DNA of 5,536 bases, taken from assembly GCA_021604925.1 (NCBI GenBank), contig BQJX01000234.1:1-5536 (forward strand). The letters run 5' to 3'. Shown here in pieces: positions 1-5,536 of this stretch. This stretch comes from Gemmatimonadota bacterium (GTDB lineage: Bacteria; ARS69). A model generated the notes under the pieces. The model was not told the DNA's origin. It saw only the letters and a list, made by a program, of their open reading frames with translations, and made no database searches. Positions within the stretch are counted from its first letter, which is position 1, and the number at the start of each line of letters is the position of its first letter. A program made the translations under genes and the position numbers.

Positions 1-899
1 GCGAGGCCCGCCACCGGGCCCATCACGAAGACCGCCGTGGCCCACGCATCCGCAACCGCGCACGACGGGCCCACCACCGTCACGCTGTTCACGCCGCGCG
101 CCGGCCATCCGGTCCGCGGATCCAGCAGATGGTGGTAGCGCACGCCATCCACCTCCACGTAGCGCTGGTAGTCGCCGGACGTGGCCACGGCGCGTTTCCC
201 GGACAGTCGCAACGTGACGAAGAGGCGCGACGGATCCCGGGGGTCCTGCACGCCGATGCGCCAGGGCTCTCCCCCGGGTTTGCTGCCGCGCACGGCCAGA
301 TCGCCGCCCACGTTCACCAGACAGGGGCCCACCCGCTTCTCCAGCAGATCCGCGGCGCGGTCCACGGCCCAGCCCTTCGCAATGCCGCCGAGGTCCAGCT
401 CCGTGGCCGGCTCCACGATCCACGCGCCATCACCCTCGGGACGCAGTCGATCGGCGGACACGCGCGATCGCGCCGCCCGCACCCGCGCGGAGTCGGGAAC
501 CGCCGGCGCCTCGGGGAAGCCCCACGCGCGCATGAGCGCGCCCATGGTGGGATCGAACGCTCCGTCGGTAGCGGCGGCCACCTCCAGCGCCAGTCGCAGC
601 GTGGCGTCCGTGTCGTCGGACACCACGAACGGCGTCTCGGAACGTTGCAGTCGGGAGACGTCGCTGGTCTCGTGGTAGCTCGTGGTGCGCTCCTCGACGC
701 GCTCCAGCACCCCGAACGCCTCGTCCAGCGCGGCTTCGGCGGCGGCCCGGGTGCCGACACCCGGCGAACGGGGCAGCGCCTTCAACTCGGCCACGGTCCC
801 CATCACGTTGCCCGCGCGGGAGAACCCGTTCGTCCGGTCGGTGGCGTCCGTGCATCCGAGGACGGAAGCGAGGAGGGCGAAGTACGGAAGCACGCGCAC
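1..899 (-). CDS. apbE: FAD:protein FMN transferase, ApbE family, predicted lipoprotein (C-terminus off the left edge)
   Basis: The enzyme moves FMN from FAD onto a Thr/Ser of exported redox proteins (NqrB/C, RnfG/D and FMN-binding-domain proteins), outside the cytoplasmic membrane. About 299 codons are visible. Family motifs in order: MGT near residue 33, TDGAFDPT and WGF (about residues 113-130), DLGGIAKG (169-176), TSGDYQRY, HHLLDPRTG (256-264), and ADAWAT (283-288), whose Asp284 and Thr288 match the usual metal-binding positions. The family is commonly about 330-350 aa, so perhaps 30-50 residues lie beyond base 1. The N-terminus (MRVLPYFALLASVLGC) reads as a short lipoprotein signal with Cys16 as the likely lipidated residue. 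The start is uncertain: I chose GTG at 899. A TTG at 926, one base after the upstream stop, would add nine residues and give coupled translation. Neither has a clear Shine-Dalgarno site. The frame is open throughout with no frameshift. It probably forms an operon with the polyprenyl synthase upstream. The family call is secure; the substrate is unknown. Confidence 0.93.
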   Translation of the reverse strand, partial: MRVLPYFALLASVLGCTDATDRTNGFSRAGNVMGTVAELKALPRSPGVGTRAAAEAALDEAFGVLERVEERTTSYHETSDVSRLQRSETPFVVSDDTDATLRLALEVAAATDGAFDPTMGALMRAWGFPEAPAVPDSARVRAARSRVSADRLRPEGDGAWIVEPATELDLGGIAKGWAVDRAADLLEKRVGPCLVNVGGDLAVRGSKPGGEPWRIGVQDPRDPSRLFVTLRLSGKRAVATSGDYQRYVEVDGVRYHHLLDPRTGWPARGVNSVTVVGPSCAVADAWATAVFVMGPVAGL

Positions 900-927
900 C
901 CGCGAGACGGGCGGGCCGGATCGCAAC

Positions 928-1947
928 TCAGCGACCCCGGGAGATCATGTACTCCACGGTTGCCAGGAGCGGGGCAACGCCTTCGTGACCATTGAACGCC
1001 AGGAGGCGATCGCGAGCCGCGTATGCGTGGTTCAGGGCCGCTTCGCGCGCGCGCTCGATCCCGCCGCTGGACACGACAAAGTCGCGGGCCATGGCCCACT
1101 CCTCTTCGGTCGCGTTGCCGCGCTGGAAGCACTCCGTCACGTCCTTGGCGCGCTCCGGGTCGCCGTCGGCCAGCGAATAGAGAAGCGGCAGCGTGGCGAA
1201 CCCGAGCCGGAAATCCGTACCCACCGGCTTGCCGATCTCGGTGGGATCCCCGGTGAAGTCGAAGATGTCGTCGATGATCTGGAACGCGTAGCCCAGGTCG
1301 CGCCCGAACGCCGAGATCCCACGGGCGTGCGGCTCGGACAGCCCGCCCAGGACCGCGCCGATCTCGCAGGAGGACACGAACAGGGCGCCGGTCTTCTCGT
1401 CGATCACGCGGAGGCAGTCCGCCTCTACCGCGTCCGTGCGGTAGCGACCGGCGTACTCGCGGTTCATTCCGCACGTCATCCGGTGCACGTGGTGCACCAG
1501 CAGGTGCAACGCGTGGTGCAGACGGTGCTCGCAGAGCAGGTCGAACGCCTTGGTGAACAGGTAGTCGCCCATGAGGATGGCCGCCTGCTGGCCCCACTGA
1601 TGGTTCACGGTGGGGAATCCGCGACGGATCTCGGTGCCGTCCAGGCAGTCGTCGTGGAGGAGCGTGGCGGTGTGGACGAGCTCGATCACGGTGGAGGCCC
1701 AGAGCACCTCTTCGGCCTTGGGCTTCCCGAGGCGGGACACCAGGATGAGGAGCAGCGGGCGCACCCGCTTGCCGCGCAGGGCGAGAACGTGGTCCATGAT
1801 CTCAGCGGTCATGGGGACGTCCGGACGCTCGACCGAGGAGAGGCGCTCCTCCACCTGCTCCAGCTCGCCGTTCACGAGCGCGAACACCTCGGGCAACGTC
1901 ATCGTGGACCGGTGCGCAGAGGCGGCACGCGCCAGGGAGTCGGGCAT
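928..1947 (-). CDS. Trans-polyprenyl diphosphate synthase (medium/long-chain, IspB/HepT-like)
   Basis: A cytoplasmic prenyltransferase that condenses IPP onto an allylic diphosphate to make the side chain of quinones or a related isoprenoid. The protein is 339 aa, normal for the family. Visible motifs are GKRVRP (59-64, IPP binding), the first Asp-rich motif DDCLD (99-103) followed by RRG, EKTGALF (184-190), GAVLGG (197-202), the second Asp-rich motif DDIFD (226-230), and GKPVGTD with TLPLLY (239-257). All catalytic aspartates are intact. Ala94 is five residues before the first Asp-rich motif. A small residue there, rather than an aromatic one, is known to favour products longer than C15-C20, so I infer a C30-C50 product, but exact length cannot be read. 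The ATG at 1947 is supported by GGGAG eight bases upstream (plus coordinates 1956-1960). It is the first gene of a minus-strand unit with apbE, driven by the promoter at 1999-2027. The product could feed menaquinone, ubiquinone or another lipid; no quinone-ring gene is in view. Confidence 0.93.
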   Translation of the reverse strand: MPDSLARAASAHRSTMTLPEVFALVNGELEQVEERLSSVERPDVPMTAEIMDHVLALRGKRVRPLLLILVSRLGKPKAEEVLWASTVIELVHTATLLHDDCLDGTEIRRGFPTVNHQWGQQAAILMGDYLFTKAFDLLCEHRLHHALHLLVHHVHRMTCGMNREYAGRYRTDAVEADCLRVIDEKTGALFVSSCEIGAVLGGLSEPHARGISAFGRDLGYAFQIIDDIFDFTGDPTEIGKPVGTDFRLGFATLPLLYSLADGDPERAKDVTECFQRGNATEEEWAMARDFVVSSGGIERAREAALNHAYAARDRLLAFNGHEGVAPLLATVEYMISRGR

Positions 1948-1955
1948 GAACGATG

Positions 1956-1960
1956 CTCCC
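1956..1960 (-). promoter_or_regulatory. Ribosome binding site of the polyprenyl synthase
   Basis: The minus strand reads GGGAG, then eight bases, then the ATG at 1947. This spacing is near optimal and decides the start over the later in-frame Met at residue 16. Confidence 0.7.
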
Positions 1961-1998
1961 GCGGAAGGGTCGACTGCTGGTCGGGCCGGAACCCGGAG

Positions 1999-2027
1999 AG
2001 GTTAGTGGAACCGTTCCAAAGTATCAA
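1999..2027 (-). promoter_or_regulatory. Candidate sigma70-type promoter for polyprenyl synthase-apbE
   Basis: On the minus strand a -35 box TTGATA (2022-2027, five of six to TTGACA) is followed by exactly 17 bases and a -10 box TAACCT (1999-2004, which keeps the first T, the A and the final T of TATAAT). Transcription would begin near 1990-1993, giving a leader of about 45 bases that includes the ribosome binding site. The segment is visibly richer in A and T than its surroundings. The boxes are assigned by eye against the E. coli-type consensus, so the call depends on this host using a similar sigma factor. Confidence 0.5.
2006..2018. repeat. Perfect 6-bp inverted repeat in the promoter spacer (possible operator)
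   Basis: The sequence is TGGAAC, one C, then GTTCCA, a perfect inverted repeat with one unpaired central base. It sits wholly between the proposed -10 and -35 boxes of the left-facing promoter, a place where a bound dimer would block RNA polymerase or distort the spacer. A regulator site is an inference. A match of this size could also occur by chance in 280 bases. Confidence 0.35.
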
Positions 2028-2036
2028 CCCCCACCC

Positions 2037-2059
2037 CGGGTCGTCAACGCCGCGACCCG
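2037..2059. repeat. Short inverted repeat able to form a 7-bp hairpin
   Basis: CGGGTCG (2037-2043) and CGACCCG (2053-2059) are perfect reverse complements separated by nine bases. The right arm overlaps a second small inverted repeat, CCCGA-T-TCGGG (2056-2066), so the two stems would exclude each other. No T run follows on either strand, so it is not a terminator. In such GC-rich DNA this may be chance. Confidence 0.25.
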
Positions 2060-2121
2060 ATTCGGGGCCGAGAACTGCTGCGCCATCATTGGGTTAGCCG
2101 CCTCGATCCGGCTGCGCGATC

Positions 2122-2150
2122 TTGTCGGCGGTCCGGGGGCGTGCTACCGT
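2122..2150 (+). promoter_or_regulatory. Weak candidate promoter for the sulfatase-like gene
   Basis: TTGTCG (2122-2127) and TACCGT (2145-2150) are 17 bases apart, each keeping three consensus positions of a sigma70 promoter. Transcription would start near 2157, about 73 bases before the GTG start. The match is poor and GC-rich, and a different sigma factor may serve this gene. Confidence 0.2.
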
Positions 2151-2215
2151 CGATGGCCGTCGCGGAGCGGACCCGAACGCCCGTTTTCGCCGCGGCCTCG
2201 GCCCCCAGCCCCCAC

Positions 2216-2220
2216 GGGAG
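2216..2220 (+). promoter_or_regulatory. Ribosome binding site of the sulfatase-like gene
   Basis: GGGAG lies nine bases before the GTG at 2230. It supports this start over the in-frame TTG at 2122, which would put 36 Arg/Pro-rich residues ahead of the signal peptide. Confidence 0.65.
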
Positions 2221-2229
2221 AAACCACAC

Positions 2230-3612
2230 GTGGGACCGGCTCGTCTTCGATCGGCGCTACGGTTCGCCGCCCTGCTGGGCTGCGTGGCAATGCCCGGATG
2301 CCTGGGCGGCCGCGAGCCCGTGCCGTCCGCTCCCGGGCTGCTGCTCGTCACGCTGGATACGTTCCGGCAGGACCATCTGGGCTGTGCCGGTCATCCGGAC
2401 GTACGCACGCCGCATCTCGATCGCCTGGAGCGCCGCGGGGTGCAGTGGCCGGACGCCACCACGGCCATTCCCCTGACCACGCCCTCGCACGCCACGATCC
2501 TCACGGGTCTCCCGCCGCGGGCCCACCGCGTCCTCAAGAACCGGATGCGACTGGATCCGGCGGTGCCGACGCTGGCGACCGTGCTGCAGGAGCACGGCTG
2601 GCGGACGGGCGCGGTGGTATCCAGCAAGGTCGTCCTGGGCCCCGACTTCGGGCTGGATCGCGGTTTTGACTCCTACGACGTGGTGGAACCCGCCGATCGA
2701 CCGGCCAGCGGCGAGGGCGCACTCACGGCCGAGCGCGCGATTCAATGGCTCGACGGACACGGCGGCCCGGGCTCGCTGCTCTGGGTCCACTTCTTCGATG
2801 CGCATCTTCCGTACCTGCCGCCGGCCCCCTGGAACGCTCTCTACAACCGTGACTACCGGGGAGATCTGGACCCGTCCACGCACGCCGTGCAGGACGATCT
2901 GCGGCAGGACCCCGCCGCGGACCCCGCCGACATCCGCTTCCTGGCGGCACAGTACGCGGGCGAGGTGTCCTTCCTGGATCTCCAGGTGGGGCGGGTGCTG
3001 CAGTTCGTCGCCCGGACGCATCCGGCCACGGTGGCGCTGGTCACCGCCGACCACGGCGAGGGGCTCTACGAGCACCAGCGCTACTTCGGGCACGACATTC
3101 TTCTGCACGAGACCGCGGTGCGCGTCCCGTTCCTGCTCGCGGGGCCGGGACTCCCGCAGCGGACGTCGCGACTGATCCCGGACGCCGCGCGCACGCTCGA
3201 CGTGGCCCCCACCCTGCTGGGACTGGCCGGCATCGAACCCGAACTCCCCATGGAAGGGCGCGATCTGCCGGCCGAACCGCCGCGCGAGGGCGACGCGCTG
3301 CACTTCGTGCTGGAGTCCCATCCGTCGCGCGACAAGTCGCCGTCGATCTACGCGCTGCGAACGGGAGCGGCCAAGGTGATCTGGGCGGGGCGTCGCCAGG
3401 GCCGCGAGGCGTACGACCTTGTGGCCGATCCCGGCGAGACGACGAACCTGGCCGACCGGGAACTGCGCGAACACGAGATCATGCTGGAGGATCTCCAACT
3501 CGACCTGAGGACACTCCCACCGGGGGCCGCGCTCACCGTGGACCACGAGCGCGGGGGGCTCGACGCCGAAACGCGCGAAGCGCTCGAGAGCCTCGGGTAC
3601 GTGGACCGGTAG
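2230..3612 (+). CDS. Exported sulfatase-superfamily (alkaline phosphatase fold) hydrolase with a Thr nucleophile position
   Basis: A 460-aa member of the sulfatase/phosphodiesterase superfamily, metal-dependent hydrolases of sulfate, phosphate or phosphonate esters. The GTG start has a good ribosome binding site and is followed by a signal sequence (MGPARLRSALRFAALLGC...). A lipoprotein is likely, with Cys18 (LLGC) or Cys24 (MPGC) as the modified residue, placing the enzyme outside the cytoplasmic membrane. Visible motifs: LVTLDTFRQDHLG (39-51, first metal Asp43), TTPSHATILTG (83-93, the nucleophile loop), VHFFDAHLPY (186-195), TADHGE (272-277, metal Asp274/His275), GHDILLHE (287-294), and the family's usual DVAPTLLGLAG and AYDLVADPGETTNL near the C-terminus. 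The sulfatase signature C/S-x-P-S/A-x-R is altered: Thr83 replaces the formylglycine residue. Many bacterial 'sulfatase' proteins of this subgroup look alike, and Thr is the nucleophile in related phosphoethanolamine transferases, so a phosphoesterase or transferase role is as plausible as sulfatase. The natural substrate cannot be read. It is a single-gene unit, divergent from the polyprenyl synthase. Confidence 0.88.
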   Translation: MGPARLRSALRFAALLGCVAMPGCLGGREPVPSAPGLLLVTLDTFRQDHLGCAGHPDVRTPHLDRLERRGVQWPDATTAIPLTTPSHATILTGLPPRAHRVLKNRMRLDPAVPTLATVLQEHGWRTGAVVSSKVVLGPDFGLDRGFDSYDVVEPADRPASGEGALTAERAIQWLDGHGGPGSLLWVHFFDAHLPYLPPAPWNALYNRDYRGDLDPSTHAVQDDLRQDPAADPADIRFLAAQYAGEVSFLDLQVGRVLQFVARTHPATVALVTADHGEGLYEHQRYFGHDILLHETAVRVPFLLAGPGLPQRTSRLIPDAARTLDVAPTLLGLAGIEPELPMEGRDLPAEPPREGDALHFVLESHPSRDKSPSIYALRTGAAKVIWAGRRQGREAYDLVADPGETTNLADRELREHEIMLEDLQLDLRTLPPGAALTVDHERGGLDAETREALESLGYVDR

Positions 3613-3618
3613 GCGACG

Positions 3619-4377
3619 CTACTCGGCCGACTCGGGGTCTTCCTTCTTCTTCCGGCGCGTGCGGCCAATCAGCTGCGCCAGACCCAGCGACACGAAGTAA
3701 AGCGCAAGCACGGGGCCGGCCATGAGCAGTTGGGACGCCAGATCCGGCGGCGTGAGGATTGCCGACAGCACGAAGACGAGCACCACGCCATAGCGCCAGT
3801 ACCGCTTCAGGAAGTCCGGCGGCAGGATCCCCCAGTACGTGAGCAGCGTGCTGATCAGCGGGAACTGGAACACGATTCCGAACGCCAGCGTGATTCGCAG
3901 CGCGAAGTCGAAGTAGTGCTCCGCCGTGATCATGGGTTGCAGCAGATCCGTTCCGAACCCGACCAGGAACTGCAACGACACCGGCAGGATCACGAGGTAC
4001 GAGAACGCGGAGCCCCCGTAGAACAGAACGATGGACACGAAGATCACGGGGAGTAGGACCTTGCGTTCCTGTCGCAACAGGCCGGGAACGACAAAGCTCC
4101 ACAGCCGCCACATGATGAACGGCGCGGCCGCAAAGAGCCCCAGCCCCACCGAGGTCTTGAAGCGGAGCAGGAACGCCCCGGTCGGAGAGATGAACTTCAG
4201 GTCGCCCACGGCGGCGGCGGCGGGACGGATGAGCACGTCCACCGCGCGCTCCGAGACGAACCACGCCGCCGCGGACGCCAGGATCGCCGCGACCAACGAC
4301 TGCAGCAGCACGGCACGGAGCTCCGCCAGATGCTCGAACAGCCCCATCTCCGGCAGTTCGCTCGGGCGATCCTTCAT
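3619..4377 (-). CDS. tatC: Sec-independent (Tat) protein translocase subunit TatC
   Basis: An inner-membrane receptor of the Tat system, which recognises twin-arginine signal peptides and, with TatA/TatB, moves folded proteins across the membrane. At 252 aa it has the usual size. Six membrane segments are evident at about 25-41, 75-97, 107-130, 155-177, 197-211 and 213-232. Signature parts are the N-terminal FEHLAELR (14-21), with the conserved Glu of the signal-peptide site, the VVPGLLRQERK loop (96-106, Glu104 at the second conserved Glu), and the ILTPPD turn (207-212). The TM4 position usually written FE-x-P reads FQFP (Gln171), a conservative change. The C-terminal tail is basic then acidic (RRKKKEDPESAE). 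The ATG lies four bases after the stop of the M16-like gene and has no clear Shine-Dalgarno site, so I infer translational coupling. A later Met at residue 11 lacks suitable spacing. No tatA or tatB is in the window. Its end faces the sulfatase-like gene six bases away. Confidence 0.96.
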   Translation of the reverse strand: MKDRPSELPEMGLFEHLAELRAVLLQSLVAAILASAAAWFVSERAVDVLIRPAAAAVGDLKFISPTGAFLLRFKTSVGLGLFAAAPFIMWRLWSFVVPGLLRQERKVLLPVIFVSIVLFYGGSAFSYLVILPVSLQFLVGFGTDLLQPMITAEHYFDFALRITLAFGIVFQFPLISTLLTYWGILPPDFLKRYWRYGVVLVFVLSAILTPPDLASQLLMAGPVLALYFVSLGLAQLIGRTRRKKKEDPESAE

Positions 4378-4381
4378 GGCA

Positions 4382-5536
4382 TCAGCCGCTCACGGGTTCC
4401 AGATCCTGACCCACCGGCCCGGCCACGGCGAGTGTTCCCGCCGCCCCCACCAGTCGGGCCGCCACCTGCCGCACGTCGTCCGCGGTCAGGGCGCGCACTC
4501 GGTCCACGTACGTGTCCAGGCTGTCCTCGGGAAGGCCGTAGAACGAACTCCGCGTCCAGTGGCGCGCCAGTCGACCGTAGGTCGTGAAGCGCAGCGGGAA
4601 CGACCCGGTGAGATACGCCTTGGCTTCGTCCAGTTCCGAGTCCGTCACGCCACTCGCCATCCGATCGAGTTCCCGGCGAATCGCGTCGACGGCTTTCCGC
4701 ACGTTCTCGGGCCGCGTGCCCATGTGCACCAGGAAGTAGCCTCCCGCGGATCGTTCGTAGTTGCGACTCGACACGGAGTACGCCAGCCCTTGCCGGTCGC
4801 GGATCTCATCGCCTAGGCGCGACCGAATCGAACTCCCGCCCAGCACATGATTCATGGCCACGCCCGCCAATCGATCCGGATCGGTGGCCGACCAGCCGGG
4901 ACCGCCGAACACGATCTTGGCCTGGGCCTTGTCCGTGCGGGTGAGCACCAGCGATCGCTCCTTCCGTTCGCGATCAAGGGGCGGCACGACGACCGGCTGG
5001 GTCTGTGGGCGCGGCATCCGCCCGAAACGCTCCATCAACAGGCGCTCCACGACCGAGTCGTCAAAGTCGCCCACGATGGCCAGGTGCGCCCGGTCCGGAC
5101 GAAACGCCTCCGCGTGACGACCGAGCAGATCATCCCGCGTGATCGCCTCCAGGCCGGGCCGGGTTCCGTGCGCCAGCGACGAGTACGGATGGCCCTGGGC
5201 GACCGCCGTGAAGAAGAGGTCGTCCACCAGATCGTCCAGGTCGTCCTCGCGGGCGGCCAGGTCGTTGAGCGCCAGCGTGCGCACCACTTCCAGATCGGAC
5301 TCGCGGTACCCGGGGTCCTCCAGCAGGTCGGCGATGAACCCGAGTCCGGTCTCCAGGTGCCGCGTGAGGAACGTGGAGTTCCCGTGGACGAGTTCCGCGC
5401 CGGCGGCGAGCGAGAAGTCGCTGCCGATGCTCTCGAACTGGCGGGCAAAGTCCGGAAAGCCCACCGAGGCCGAGCCGCGTTCCAAGGTGTCCGCGGACAC
5501 GGCGGCCAGGCCGGAGCGGGACGCATCGTCCAGGAT
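4382..5536 (-). CDS. M16 (insulinase-like) peptidase family protein, probable non-catalytic subunit or half (N-terminus off the right edge)
   Basis: 384 residues are visible, ending in a TGA at 4384-4382; the frame runs open to base 5536, so the gene starts outside the window. It shows two homologous M16 domains. The first, incomplete, runs to AIVGDF (near visible residue 157) and includes GHPYSSLAHGT and the LEAITRDDLLGRHAEAFRPD stretch. The second, about 180-384, contains GGSSIRSRL and GLAYSVSS (233-256), the Arg/Tyr region of the C-terminal domain. Active M16 enzymes have HxxEH followed closely by a Gly-Thr. Here the equivalent place reads GLAAVSADTLERGS (visible 9-22), with no zinc ligands. 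This fits the inactive partner of heterodimeric M16 enzymes (mitochondrial processing peptidase alpha-like) or the second half of a long single-chain M16 protein. I infer that an active half lies just upstream. These proteins usually work in the periplasm or on peptides; no signal peptide can be judged. tatC follows in the same transcript. Confidence 0.88.
   Translation of the reverse strand: MLDDASRSGLAAVSADTLERGSASVGFPDFARQFESIGSDFSLAAGAELVHGNSTFLTRHLETGLGFIADLLEDPGYRESDLEVVRTLALNDLAAREDDLDDLVDDLFFTAVAQGHPYSSLAHGTRPGLEAITRDDLLGRHAEAFRPDRAHLAIVGDFDDSVVERLLMERFGRMPRPQTQPVVVPPLDRERKERSLVLTRTDKAQAKIVFGGPGWSATDPDRLAGVAMNHVLGGSSIRSRLGDEIRDRQGLAYSVSSRNYERSAGGYFLVHMGTRPENVRKAVDAIRRELDRMASGVTDSELDEAKAYLTGSFPLRFTTYGRLARHWTRSSFYGLPEDSLDTYVDRVRALTADDVRQVAARLVGAAGTLAVAGPVGQDLEPVSG

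Larger units (their letters stand above)
1948..2229. other. Divergent intergenic region between the polyprenyl synthase and the sulfatase-like gene
   Basis: This is the only sizeable non-coding stretch (282 bases) and it separates two divergently transcribed units. It contains a sigma70-like promoter facing left (1999-2027) with an inverted repeat in its spacer, a weaker promoter-like pair facing right (2122-2150), a potential small hairpin (2037-2059), and ribosome binding sites at both ends. Reading frames that cross it in other phases show no recognisable protein. I see no tRNA, riboswitch or terminator-like stem followed by a T run. Confidence 0.75.

Noticed and set aside
2037..2066. Overlapping small stems as an attenuator or terminator
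   Set aside because: The stems are only 5-7 bp, have no T run, and no leader peptide or second regulatory element goes with them. Such stems are expected by chance at this GC content.
682..2097. Long open frame on the plus strand (471 codons) across apbE, the polyprenyl synthase and the intergenic region
   Set aside because: It lies opposite two well-supported genes and shows low-complexity Arg/His/Gly/Ala content with no motif. It is explained by the third-position GC bias of the true genes.
2122..2229. Extended N-terminus of the sulfatase-like protein from TTG at 2122
   Set aside because: It would add 36 Arg/Pro-rich residues before an evident signal peptide, whereas GTG 2230 has a well-spaced GGGAG. 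The region is better read as leader and promoter.
2257..3546. Long open frame on the minus strand (429 codons) opposite the sulfatase-like gene
   Set aside because: It is antisense to a gene with clear superfamily motifs. Its translation is rich in Arg, Gly, Val and Gln with no recognisable domain, typical of a mirror frame in high-GC DNA.
1..5536. Mobile elements, CRISPR arrays, tRNA/rRNA genes, defence systems or a biosynthetic cluster
   Set aside because: No spaced direct repeats, terminal inverted repeats, transposase or integrase motifs, or structured RNA genes were found by reading both strands. All five genes belong to known families with uniform base composition.

Overview
The window is high-GC bacterial DNA (roughly two-thirds G+C by eye), almost fully coding, with five protein genes and one 282-base divergent intergenic region. 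The genes point to a Gram-negative or otherwise lipoprotein-exporting bacterium. Both complete-N-terminus exported proteins start with short, Cys-ending signal sequences, and a Tat translocase gene is present. Lineage cannot be fixed from this sequence; an under-cultured high-GC phylum (for example Gemmatimonadota or Eisenbacteria-like) is a guess, not a result.

Layout. Bases 1-1947 hold a minus-strand pair: a trans-type polyprenyl diphosphate synthase (928-1947), followed closely downstream by an ApbE-family FAD:protein FMN transferase that runs off the left edge (1-899). Bases 1948-2229 are a divergent intergenic region. It carries a good sigma70-like promoter for the minus-strand pair with a perfect 6-bp inverted repeat in its spacer, and Shine-Dalgarno sites for both flanking genes. 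Bases 2230-3612 (plus strand) encode an exported alkaline-phosphatase-superfamily 'sulfatase' that has Thr where true sulfatases have the formylglycine Cys/Ser. Six bases beyond its stop, a convergent minus-strand pair begins: tatC (3619-4377), which lies 4 bases downstream of an M16-family peptidase-like protein (4382-5536) whose N-terminus is off the right edge.

How the genes fit together. The polyprenyl synthase makes an isoprenoid tail for quinones or undecaprenyl-type carriers, and the ApbE lipoprotein attaches FMN covalently to exported redox proteins. The pair therefore suggests membrane or extracytoplasmic electron transfer. The M16-like protein lacks the zinc-binding HxxEH at the expected place, so it is probably the non-catalytic partner of an active M16 subunit encoded just upstream, outside the window. 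tatC appears to be co-transcribed and translationally coupled with it.

Overall this is ordinary housekeeping and accessory content. I do not see a new defence, mobile or RNA system here. The points most worth a second look are the Thr-type 'sulfatase', the degenerate M16 motif, the polyprenyl synthase-ApbE pairing and the palindrome inside the promoter.
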